Assembly: GCA_030532575.1 (NCBI GenBank)
Contig: JAUNKV010000008.1
Coordinates: forward strand, 1-64,000
DNA: 64,000 bases
Origin: Propionibacteriaceae bacterium
GTDB lineage: Bacteria; Actinomycetota; Actinomycetes; Propionibacteriales; Propionibacteriaceae
Reading direction: 5' to 3'
Shown here: positions 26,896 to 34,469 of the stretch, one piece after another
Position numbering within the stretch: the stretch's first letter is position 1
Layout of the letters: every line of letters begins with the position of its first letter
Notes under the pieces: model-generated
The model's input: only the letters and a program-made list of their open reading frames with translations
Database searches by the model: none
What the model was told of the DNA's origin: nothing
Translations under genes and position numbers: made by a program

Positions 26896-27798
26896 ATGTC
26901 ACGCCAACCCAAGGGACCGCTCCGGCTGCTCCACGTCCATGCGCATCCCGACGACGAGTCCAGCAAGGGGGCCGCGACGACGGCGAAGTACGTGGCCGAG
27001 GGCGTGGAGGTGATGGTGGCGACCTGCACCGGTGGGGAGCGCGGCGACGTCCTCAACCCGGCTCTGGCCGACGACCCCCGGGTGCTGGCGGACCTGCCCG
27101 CGGTGCGTCGCGAGGAGATGGCCCGGGCCGCCGAGGTGCTCGGCATCCGGCACGTCTGGCTGGGCTTCGTGGACTCCGGCCTGCCCGAGGGTGACCCTCC
27201 CCCGCCCCTACCCCAGGGCTGCTTCGCGCTGCAGGACGTGGCGACGGCGGCGGGTCGGCTGGTGAAGGTGATGCGCGACTTCCGCCCGCACGTCGTGACC
27301 ACCTACGACGAGCGGGGCGGCTATCCGCACCCGGACCACGTGCAGTGCCACCGCATCACGATGGAGGCCTTCACCGCGGCGGCTGATCCGGCGCTGTGGC
27401 CGGAGCACGGCCCGGCGTGGCAGGCGGCGAAGCTGTACTATCACATGAGTTTTCACCGTCGTCGCTACGCGGCCCTGGAGGCCGTCATGCACGAGCAGGG
27501 GCTGACCCCCAGCTCCCCTGCACCGACCCGCGACGAGGACCCGTTCTCCGACGGCCGCCTGACCACCTTCGTGCGCTGCGACCAGTACTTCGAGGTCCGC
27601 GACGAGGCGTTGCGCGCCCACGCCACACAGATCGACCCCGAGGGGCCGTGGTTCGCGGTGCCGTTGGCCATCCAGCGTGCGGGCTGGCCGACGGAGGACT
27701 ACCAGCTGGTGGTCTCGAAGGTGCCCACCATGATCCCGGAGGACGACCTGTTCACCGGGCTCAGAGAGGTGCCACTGATGCCGGAGTTCATCATCTGA
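26896..27798 (+). CDS. mca: Mycothiol S-conjugate amidase
   Basis: Zn-dependent LmbE-family deacetylase of about 300 aa. HAHPDDES at the N-terminus and GGYPHPDH in the middle supply the metal ligands; the family blocks TGGERGDVLNPAL, LGFVDSGLPEGDPPPPLP and LRAHATQIDP are all present and separate Mca from MshB. It cleaves mycothiol S-conjugates of electrophiles and antibiotics to release mercapturic acids. Start at 26896 is chosen over 26887 because the -10-like CACAAT (26883-26888) ends seven bases before it. The convergent rhomboid gene overlaps its 3' end by eight bases. Confidence 0.93.
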   Translation: MSRQPKGPLRLLHVHAHPDDESSKGAATTAKYVAEGVEVMVATCTGGERGDVLNPALADDPRVLADLPAVRREEMARAAEVLGIRHVWLGFVDSGLPEGDPPPPLPQGCFALQDVATAAGRLVKVMRDFRPHVVTTYDERGGYPHPDHVQCHRITMEAFTAAADPALWPEHGPAWQAAKLYYHMSFHRRRYAALEAVMHEQGLTPSSPAPTRDEDPFSDGRLTTFVRCDQYFEVRDEALRAHATQIDPEGPWFAVPLAIQRAGWPTEDYQLVVSKVPTMIPEDDLFTGLREVPLMPEFII

Positions 27799-28378
27799 GA
27801 GGGCGCGTTGCCCTCGTCGGCAACCATGCGGCCAACACCCCACCCAGCGCGCCACCGAGGTGCCCCTGCCAGGAGATCCCGGCCGCCCCCGGGATCACGC
27901 CGAACAGGGCGGTGCCGTAGAACGCGAACACCACGACGGCGACGAGGATCTGCCATCCGTTGCGGCGAAAGAAACCCCTGACCAGCAGGTAGGCCAGGTA
28001 CCCGAAGACCAGCCCGGAGGCCCCTGCCGTGATCGTCGCGTCTGGGGCGATCAGCCACACCAGCAGTCCTGAGCCGAGGATGCTGAGCACCGTCACGGTG
28101 AGCCATTCCCTCAGGCCCCCGAGCCAGGTCACCATCCCCAACACCAGGAAGGGCAGCGAATTGCTCATCAGGTGTCCCCAGCCGTAGTGCAGCCACGGGG
28201 CGCTCAGCAGGTGCGGCAGCTGGTCCAGCCGTCGCGGCATGATGCCGTACTGGTCGAGGGCGTGGAAGGACGCGGCATCGATGATCTCCAGCAGCCACAT
28301 CAGCGCCAGCAGACCACCGACGACGAGCAGACCGTCGCGGAACGGGGTTGACCTGCGGGGCTCGGTGTGGCTGCTCAT
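27791..28378 (-). CDS. Rhomboid family intramembrane serine protease
   Basis: Membrane protein of 195 aa with six hydrophobic segments. The catalytic Ser lies in TAGASGLVFG and the catalytic His in SWQGHLGGALGG on the last segment; an earlier HYGWGHLMSNSLPFLVLG matches the family HxxxN motif (H..MSN). It is expected to cleave transmembrane substrates. The ATG at 28378 follows GGAGG closely. It is divergent from the YyaL-type gene, with only 42 bases between starts, and convergent with mca. Confidence 0.9.
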   Translation of the reverse strand: MSSHTEPRRSTPFRDGLLVVGGLLALMWLLEIIDAASFHALDQYGIMPRRLDQLPHLLSAPWLHYGWGHLMSNSLPFLVLGMVTWLGGLREWLTVTVLSILGSGLLVWLIAPDATITAGASGLVFGYLAYLLVRGFFRRNGWQILVAVVVFAFYGTALFGVIPGAAGISWQGHLGGALGGVLAAWLPTRATRPLR

Positions 28379-28420
28379 ACCTCCAGTGTGGCAGCGGGGT
28401 TCAAGGTAGCCTTGCTCGTC

Positions 28421-30427
28421 ATGGCCAATCGTCTTGCAGCCGCCGCCAGCGACTACCTGCGTCAGCACGCCCACCAGAGCATCGACTGGTGGGAGTGGGG
28501 TCCTGAGGCCCTGGCCGAGGCGGAGCGGACGGATCGTCCGATCCTGCTCAGCATCGGCTACGCCTCATGTCACTGGTGCCATGTGATGAGCCACGAGAGT
28601 TTCGACGACGACGCCGTCGCCGCGCTCATCAACGAGCACTTCGTGGCCATCAAGGCGGACCGGCAGCAGCTGCCCGACCTGGATCAGGTCTACATGCTCG
28701 CCACGCAGCTCATGAACGGCGGGGCCGGGGGCTGGCCGTTGACGGCCTTCCTCACCCCGGATGGTCGCCCGTTCTTCACCGGCACCTACTTCCCTGCCGA
28801 GGCCAGGCCCGGCCAGCCGTCGTTCACCCAGGTGTTGACGGCCCTGGCCGAGGCCTGGACCACGCAGCGGGAGGCACTGCTGGACAACGCCGATCAGGTG
28901 ATGGCCCACCTGGAGCGGGCCACGGAGGTGCCGAGCGCCGAGCGCCCGAACCTGGTGGCCGCCGTCGATGCCATCGGCGCTGATTTCGATCTCATCCACG
29001 GCGGGTTCGGCACCGCCCCGAAGTTCCCGACGGCGAGCGTGCTGGATGCGCTGCTGGTGCGCGGCGACGCCCGGGGCCTGGAGCTGGCGCAGCGCAGCCT
29101 GGAGGCGATGGCGCGCGGGGCGATCTGCGACCAGGTGGGGGGTGGCTTCCACCGCTACGCCACCGATCCGGGCTGGGTGGTCCCGCACTTCGAGAAGATG
29201 CTCGACGACAATGCGATGCTGCTTCGCACCTACACCCGCGCCTGGCGTCGCACCGCCGATCACGACGAGGGCCTGCGGGCGCTGTTCGAGCGCACCGCCT
29301 ACCGGATCGCGGCCTTCATGGAGCGGGAGCTGAGGGGCGAACGCGGGGCCTTCCACGCCGGGTTGGATGCGGATTCCTGCGACATCCGGGGCGCGGTCTT
29401 CGAGGGCATCTTCTACCTGTGGACGCCGGAGGTGCTGGCCGATGTGCTCGGGGCCGAGGACGGCGACTGGGCTGCGGAGGTGTTCCACGTCACGGCGGGG
29501 GGCAGCTTCGGGCAGGGCCTGTCGACGCTGCAGCTGCGGGGCCGCCCGGATGTGACGCGGCTCGACGACGTGTGTGCCCGGCTGCTTGCCGAGCGGGAGA
29601 CCCGGTTCCGCCCGGCCACGGATCATCTGGTGGTGGCGGGCTGGAACGGCTTGGCGATCTCGTCGTTGGCGACGGCTGCGATGGTCTGGAACGAGCCGCA
29701 CTGGCTGGAGCTGGCGCTCGGGGCGGCCCGCTACCTGGTGGAGGTGCACCTGGCCGACGGCGAGCTGCGGCGGTCCTCCTTCGACGGCGTGGCCTCGCCG
29801 GGGGTCGGCACGGCTGAGGACTTCGGGGCGGTGGCGGAGGCCTTCGCGGTGCTGGCCGGGATCACCGGGGATGCGCAGTGGCTGCGCCACGCCGAGGCGT
29901 TGTGTGACCGGGCCGTCGCGCTGTTCGGGGCCGACGACGGCGGCTTCCACGATGCGGCCGAGGGGCTGATCGTGAGGTACCGCTCGGTGACCGATCATGT
30001 CTCGCCCACCGGCACCGTCGCCCTGGTTCGGGCGCTGCGTCGGGTGGGTGCCCTGACCGAGCGGGCCGATCTGCTGGAGCGGGCCGAGGCGGCGATCCGT
30101 ACCACCTGGGATGCGGTGGCCGCGACCCCGAGGTTCGCCGGGTCTGCACTGGAGGAGGCGATGATCGACGAGGAGGCCGGGCGGGGGCTCGGCCGGGCGG
30201 TCGCCGTCGTGGTGGCGGATGACCCGTTCGACGAGCTGGCCCGTGCCACCTGGCGGATGGCCCCGGAGGGTACGACGATCCTGCGGGCCCCAGCGGGCAC
30301 GCCGGGCTTCAGGTCGTGGCTGGTCGGGCGCGACGAGCGCGCGGTGCACGTGTGCCGGGGGGATCGCTGTTTCACCCCGGTCACCGAGTACACACAGCTG
30401 AAGGAGCCCCTGTGGTCAAGGGCGTGA
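28421..30427 (+). CDS. YyaL/SSP411-type thioredoxin-domain protein
   Basis: Protein of 668 aa. Residues about 5-160 form a thioredoxin-like domain with the motif SCHWCHVM (CxxC) and YMLATQLMNGGAGGWPLTAF; the rest is an alpha/alpha-toroid of the glycosidase or N-acylglucosamine epimerase type (GGGFHRYATDPGWVVPHFEK, then VAGWNGLAISSLATAAM). The biochemical activity is not established. A greA, mca, YyaL neighbourhood is conserved in actinobacteria such as Mycobacterium tuberculosis (Rv1080c, Rv1082, Rv1084). The next gene starts within its last 16 bases. Confidence 0.9.
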   Translation: MANRLAAAASDYLRQHAHQSIDWWEWGPEALAEAERTDRPILLSIGYASCHWCHVMSHESFDDDAVAALINEHFVAIKADRQQLPDLDQVYMLATQLMNGGAGGWPLTAFLTPDGRPFFTGTYFPAEARPGQPSFTQVLTALAEAWTTQREALLDNADQVMAHLERATEVPSAERPNLVAAVDAIGADFDLIHGGFGTAPKFPTASVLDALLVRGDARGLELAQRSLEAMARGAICDQVGGGFHRYATDPGWVVPHFEKMLDDNAMLLRTYTRAWRRTADHDEGLRALFERTAYRIAAFMERELRGERGAFHAGLDADSCDIRGAVFEGIFYLWTPEVLADVLGAEDGDWAAEVFHVTAGGSFGQGLSTLQLRGRPDVTRLDDVCARLLAERETRFRPATDHLVVAGWNGLAISSLATAAMVWNEPHWLELALGAARYLVEVHLADGELRRSSFDGVASPGVGTAEDFGAVAEAFAVLAGITGDAQWLRHAEALCDRAVALFGADDGGFHDAAEGLIVRYRSVTDHVSPTGTVALVRALRRVGALTERADLLERAEAAIRTTWDAVAATPRFAGSALEEAMIDEEAGRGLGRAVAVVVADDPFDELARATWRMAPEGTTILRAPAGTPGFRSWLVGRDERAVHVCRGDRCFTPVTEYTQLKEPLWSRA

Positions 30428-32631
30428 AGGGCACCCCGGTCGATCCCGGCTGGGATGTCACCACCGCTGCCCGGCACATCGCGGCGCTCGGGCCTGAGCA
30501 GGTGGCCGAGTTCATTGCCAAGACGGGTTCCGGTCTGACCCGTTGTGGGGAGGCGGGCACCCGGTGGTTCGGCTCCGCCCAGGCGGGGTTCGGGGCGTTC
30601 AGCCTGCTGGGGGTGCACCTGGTCCATGACCACGATCTCCCCGTCCCCCACGATGCCGCGTACCTGGCGGACTGGGGGGTCATCGCAAGTTCCCTGAGCC
30701 CTGCCGGGCACTACCGGGACAGCGTTGCGAGGAATCAGGCGAAGCTCGCCTCGGATCTGGTCTGGGAGCGGATCGCGCCCCGCGTCGCGGATCATCTGGC
30801 CGTGTTGCGGGAGCTGGGGGTGGCTCTCTCCCCGGAGATGGTGGATGTGCTCGTCCATGCCTGTCTGGGCGGACACCTGGACCGCGCCGTGATGCTGGAG
30901 GTGGCCTTCACGGGGCTGTTCAGCGCAACCCGCCCGAAGGAACGCAAGGTCTTCAGCGACGCCCTGGCCGGTCTCGGTGTGACCGCCGCCGAGATCGCGC
31001 CGCATCAGCTCCGGCTCATCGACGTGGTGTCGCTCATGGAGCCGCCGGTGGTGAATGCTTTCGGTCCGCTGCTGATCCGCACCGTCGCCGTCGGGCAGCT
31101 GACGGATGTGGCGCTGCCATGCCTGGCGGTTCGTACCGCGAAGGCTCAGCTGCTGACCCTCGAAGCCCTGCTGACCCGGCCTGACCTGCCTGCGGATCAG
31201 GCCTTGAGTGAGCAGGTGGGGGCGCTGCTGAACTCGAAGAACGCGAAGGTCCGGGGCGCCGCCGAGGAACTGCTCCAGCGGCTGGGAGCCCCTGCCGCAG
31301 CGCCCGAGCCGGTCACGGTTGAGGTGCGGGGCCTGTGGCAGCCCAGCCCGCCACTGTGGAGCGTGCCCCGGGTGGAGCGTGCGGCCCCAAGCTTCCCGGC
31401 CCTGGCAGACCTGCTGGCCGAGACCCACGACCGGTGCCAGCTGATCGATGAGCCGGTGGAGCGTCTGCTGGCGATGGTGGTGGAGCTGGCCCGCGTCGAT
31501 GCCGAGCAGGTGCGGCTCATGGTGCGGTCATCAAGTGAGCGGATGGTGGCCCTGCCGTCGCTGGCCGACTGGTCCAAGGGGCTGCGGCAGACACTGCCCT
31601 GGGAAGGGAGGACCCCGATCACTGCCCGGACCCGGGACCTCGCCGCCCGGATGGGTGAGCTCCCCTGTCTGTTGTCCACTTCGACGACGGTGGACCTGGC
31701 GCTGGACTTCGACGACTTCGCCGCCGCTCTCGCCCGCTACCGCGAGGCCGGGGTGTCCGTGGGCCTGGGTGACCTGCAGCTGGCGTTGCAGCGTCTGGCC
31801 CCCGGCTGGGATGAGAACGACCTGGCCCGGCTGGAGGCCGTTGACGTGCCGGTGCGGCGCCTTGGCCGTCGTCCCCCGCTCACGGCGCTGGGGTGCGTCC
31901 GCGCGTGGGTGCGGGAGCCGGTCGCAGTGCCGATGGCGGTTCGCGAGTCCTCGGGGTACTGGGGGTGGGCTCGGCACGCTCCGGCTGATCCGTGGCTGCC
32001 GGTGCTGACGGATCACCACGATCTCCTGGTGGAGCAGTTCCCGCTGGGTGGCGACGACGCCCAGATCGGGCTGGATCACTCAGGGGAGGTGGACGGCTCG
32101 CGAAGGATGGGGCAGTTCGCCCGGCAGGTGGCGCGCTCGACTGTCCCGCTCGGTCCGGCGGCCACGACAGGGCTGCTCGGGGTACAGCGTCCCATGACTC
32201 ACGCCAAGGCAGGGGCCGACGTAGCTCTGGCGCTTCAGGAGGCGTGGCAGCGAGGGCTGTTGCACCCGAGCGTCGCGGAGGCCGAGTGGCTGGACCGGGG
32301 ATCGCGCCCCTTGCAGCAGCTCCCTGCGCTGGTCCGCGCGCTGCGGGAGGTCGCGGGTCAGGGGATGCTCTCGGTGGTGTGGTCGTTGCTGGACGGCATC
32401 GTTGGACGCTCCCTGACGCAGGACCATCTGGCCCCCGGGACCACGGAGTTGGTAGAGCTGATGGCGGAGTTCCTGCCCGAGGTGAGGTCGGCTGTGGCCG
32501 CCGGGCTGGCGGACCCGAAGCACCTCGATCTCCCAGCAGCCCGGGAACTGGCCGCCCGCAAGGGCAGCACCCAAGCGATCCAGGCCGCGAGGAAGCTGCT
32601 GGGACAGCTGAACGACCACCTGGCTGATTGA
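30412..32631 (+). CDS. Large protein of unknown function, HEAT-like/DUF6493-like
   Basis: The protein has 739 aa, is almost entirely helical, and has no signal peptide. A stretch around residues 200-300 (LALTLEALLTRPDLPADQ type repeats, then LNSKNAKVRGAAEELLQRLG) looks like HEAT repeats, and the overall plan resembles DUF6493-type proteins, with modest certainty. The GTG start is supported by AAGGAG six bases upstream, and the gene overlaps the preceding one by 16 bases, so the two are translationally linked. No catalytic motif was recognised. Confidence 0.65.
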   Translation: MVKGVKGTPVDPGWDVTTAARHIAALGPEQVAEFIAKTGSGLTRCGEAGTRWFGSAQAGFGAFSLLGVHLVHDHDLPVPHDAAYLADWGVIASSLSPAGHYRDSVARNQAKLASDLVWERIAPRVADHLAVLRELGVALSPEMVDVLVHACLGGHLDRAVMLEVAFTGLFSATRPKERKVFSDALAGLGVTAAEIAPHQLRLIDVVSLMEPPVVNAFGPLLIRTVAVGQLTDVALPCLAVRTAKAQLLTLEALLTRPDLPADQALSEQVGALLNSKNAKVRGAAEELLQRLGAPAAAPEPVTVEVRGLWQPSPPLWSVPRVERAAPSFPALADLLAETHDRCQLIDEPVERLLAMVVELARVDAEQVRLMVRSSSERMVALPSLADWSKGLRQTLPWEGRTPITARTRDLAARMGELPCLLSTSTTVDLALDFDDFAAALARYREAGVSVGLGDLQLALQRLAPGWDENDLARLEAVDVPVRRLGRRPPLTALGCVRAWVREPVAVPMAVRESSGYWGWARHAPADPWLPVLTDHHDLLVEQFPLGGDDAQIGLDHSGEVDGSRRMGQFARQVARSTVPLGPAATTGLLGVQRPMTHAKAGADVALALQEAWQRGLLHPSVAEAEWLDRGSRPLQQLPALVRALREVAGQGMLSVVWSLLDGIVGRSLTQDHLAPGTTELVELMAEFLPEVRSAVAAGLADPKHLDLPAARELAARKGSTQAIQAARKLLGQLNDHLAD

Positions 32632-32663
32632 AACCAAGTTGAACTGGATTTCCATGCGCTGAG

Positions 32664-33272
32664 TCACGGCCGGAGCTGGGCGAGGGCCAGCTCCAGCAGG
32701 ACATCCAGGTGAGTGTCCCCGTCGACCGTGCGGGGTTCATGCAGGTGCCCGGTGATCTGCAGGGCAGCCAAGCCGTGCAGTAGCACCCAGAGGACAGTGG
32801 CCAGCTCGCGCGTCGGAGCGGCACGGAGAAGCCCGGCGGCCTGGGCGTCGGTCACGATCTCCTCGACGGCTCGCATGGCGTCATCAGCGGCTGCATTGAG
32901 CTGGGGTCCTGGTTGCACCAGGGGCGTGTCACCGAAGATCAGCTGGTAGTGGTGGGGATTGCCCAGGGCGTGGTCGAGGTAGGCGCGAGCGCCTGCCCTG
33001 AGTTTCTCCGAGGGGTCGCTCGCCTTGGCTGAGGCGCTACGGATGCTCTCGGCCATTGCGAGCAGTGTTCGTTCTGCGAGGGCGTGGAGCAGAGCGGACT
33101 TGTCCTCGAAGTGCCGATACGGCGTCATCCGGGAAACACCAGCTTCTTGACCCACGGCTCTCAGCGTCACGGCGTCGCGCCCCCCTGATTCCAGGAGTGA
33201 ATCGGCTGCGCTGAGGATCGCTGCGATGGTCGGTGAGGAGTCGCGAGGGCTCATGGAGTCAATGTAAGGCAT
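32664..33272 (-). CDS. TetR-family transcriptional regulator
   Basis: Regulator of about 202 aa with the TetR helix-turn-helix near residues 30-60 (VTLRAVGQEAGVSRMTPYRH) followed by FEDKSALLHALAER. The C-terminal domain contains the TetR_C_33-like region (YLDHALGNPHHYQLIFG). It is divergent from a small NTF2-like protein, with a 50-base palindrome between them, so it probably represses both genes. Start at 33272 or at the ATG six codons later. Confidence 0.87.
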   Translation of the reverse strand: MPYIDSMSPRDSSPTIAAILSAADSLLESGGRDAVTLRAVGQEAGVSRMTPYRHFEDKSALLHALAERTLLAMAESIRSASAKASDPSEKLRAGARAYLDHALGNPHHYQLIFGDTPLVQPGPQLNAAADDAMRAVEEIVTDAQAAGLLRAAPTRELATVLWVLLHGLAALQITGHLHEPRTVDGDTHLDVLLELALAQLRP

Positions 33273-33311
33273 GGCTGCTTGCCTCGAGGATCAAGCCGCA
33301 GATCACAACAT

Positions 33312-33361
33312 CGTTTGTTGACGTCGTCAGCATTGAGCTATGCTGACGGTGTCAACAAACG
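33312..33361. promoter_or_regulatory. Large palindromic operator between the TetR and NTF2-like genes
   Basis: Two 22-base arms around a six-base centre (TGAGCT). The left arm starts CGTTTGTTGAC and ends CGTCAGCAT; the right arm mirrors it as ATGCTGACG and GTCAACAAACG, with only two mismatched positions per arm. It sits 39 bases from the TetR start and 15 from the NTF2-like ATG. Its size suits two TetR dimers. Confidence 0.8.
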
Positions 33362-33376
33362 AGATGAGGAGTTCTC

Positions 33377-33739
33377 ATGATCACCCAGTTCGCCGACGAG
33401 TACCTGACCACGTGGACCGAACCCGATCAGCAGCGGCGCAACGCGATCATCGAACAGGTCTGGGCAGCCGACGGCGTGATGTCGGTGTCCTCCCTCGGGA
33501 TCACCCTCAAGGGGGTTGCGGACATCGCCGCTCACATCACTCGCGTCCATGACGACATGATCGCTGGCAAGGGACTGCAGTTCGTCTACGACCAAGAGGT
33601 CGCCTCGGGAGACGCAACTCTGTTGCGCTGGTCGATGCTGACCCTGAACGAGGACGTGACTGGACGCGGCGTTGACATCGTGTTCCGCAACACGGCGGGA
33701 AGGGTGACAGCAGTGCACATGTTCATGGGCATCAACTGA
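33377..33739 (+). CDS. NTF2-like (SnoaL-type) small protein
   Basis: Protein of 120 aa with the cone-shaped NTF2-like fold pattern: an N-terminal helix pair (ADEYLTTWTEPDQQRRNAII), WAADGVMSVSS, and a final VDIVFRNTAGRVTAVHMFMG. This resembles SnoaL-like isomerases or hydrolases and nuclear-transport-factor-2-like proteins with small-molecule pockets. It has GAGGAG seven bases before the ATG and a palindromic TetR operator immediately upstream, so it is probably an inducible gene. The substrate is unknown. Confidence 0.78.
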   Translation: MITQFADEYLTTWTEPDQQRRNAIIEQVWAADGVMSVSSLGITLKGVADIAAHITRVHDDMIAGKGLQFVYDQEVASGDATLLRWSMLTLNEDVTGRGVDIVFRNTAGRVTAVHMFMGIN

Positions 33740-33807
33740 AACGGGGGCGCCGGGCGCCAGGGGTCTCGACACGATTCCTCCATAGAGCTCCGGAACCGGC
33801 TCGACGA

Positions 33808-33980
33808 GCAGGAATCGCCGAAAACCGACGATTCGCCGTCACATGACGACGCGCCAACGCTTTTCGTCGGCAATTCGTGCCCACACCTGACAGACGGGAC
33901 ACGACGAGCAGGAATCGCCGAAAACCGCCGGTTCACCGTCGCATCACGACGCGCCAACGCTTTTCGTCGGCGATTCGTGC
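33808..33980 (-). repeat. 73-bp inverted-repeat-ended element, array 1 (two copies)
   Basis: Copies at 33808-33880 and 33908-33980, exactly 100 bases apart. Each starts GCAGGAATCGCCG and ends CGGC(A/G)ATTCGTGC, so the 13-base ends are inverted repeats. In between lie a GACGG/CCGTC-like hairpin and GACGCGCCAACGCTTTTCG. These copies read opposite to those at 60408-60680, hence the minus strand given here. The 27-base spacer is unrelated to the spacers in the other arrays. Confidence 0.8.
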
Positions 33981-34032
33981 CCAAGAGAAGCGGGACTTTT
34001 TCTCCGCTGGGCGAGCTGGGCTGCCTTCCACT

Positions 34033-34198
34033 AATCGAGCCGGGTGGGCGAGCTTGCGAGAACACCCGTGTCGAGACCTGGCGACCTTGCGCAGGAACCC
34101 TACCCCAGACCATCCTCACTCGACACAAGCACCAGCACCGGGCGCCAGGGGTCTCGACTGTCGGGCGCTGAACGCCCTCGGCTCGACCAGCGGAAAAG
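34033..34198. repeat. Composite inverted repeat, copy B
   Basis: Starts TCGAGCCGGGTGGGCGAGC, continues to GTGTCGAGACCTGG, then a central part with CAGCACCGGGCGCCAG, and ends GGCTCGACCAGCGGAAAA. It is nearly identical to copy C over its first 60 bases and related to copy A at the window start. Ends are mutually inverted. Confidence 0.65.
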
Positions 34199-34281
34199 AG
34201 ACGATCTCGACTGTCAAACGCCCAGCGTCCCCACCATGACCCCAGCGGGTCCCTTCCCCCACTGGTCGAGCGGGGCTACTT

Positions 34282-34448
34282 TTCCGCTGGTCGAGCCGGG
34301 TGGGCGAGCTTGCGAGAACACCCGTGTCGAGACCTGGTGACCTTGCGCAGGGACTTGGACCCCAGACCAACCCCGCCCGGCTCAAGCCCCAGCACCGGAT
34401 GCCAGAGGTCTCGACACTCGCTACCGCATCGCGGCTCGACCAGCGGAG
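34282..34448. repeat. Composite inverted repeat, copy C
   Basis: Starts TTCCGCTGGTCGAGCCGGG, then GTGGGCGAGCTTGCGAGAAC shared with copy B, and ends GCATCGCGGCTCGACCAGCG, which is shared with copy A. The end falls about 20 bases beyond the glpD stop codon, so it may also act in termination of glpD. Confidence 0.65.
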
Positions 34449-34469
34449 GACCGTCGCGCCTGACCTGGG

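Larger units (their letters stand above)
33748..34469. other. Gene-free stretch made of two repeat families
   Basis: No convincing gene lies between the NTF2-like gene and glpD. In order: a half copy of the composite repeat (33748-33806, with GGTCTCGACACG and GGCTCGACGAGC), two 73-bp elements, a CTCCGCTGGGCGAGC fragment near 34002, composite copies B and C, and between them an orphan CTGGTCGAGCGGGG. It looks like an accumulation site for repeats. Confidence 0.7.
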
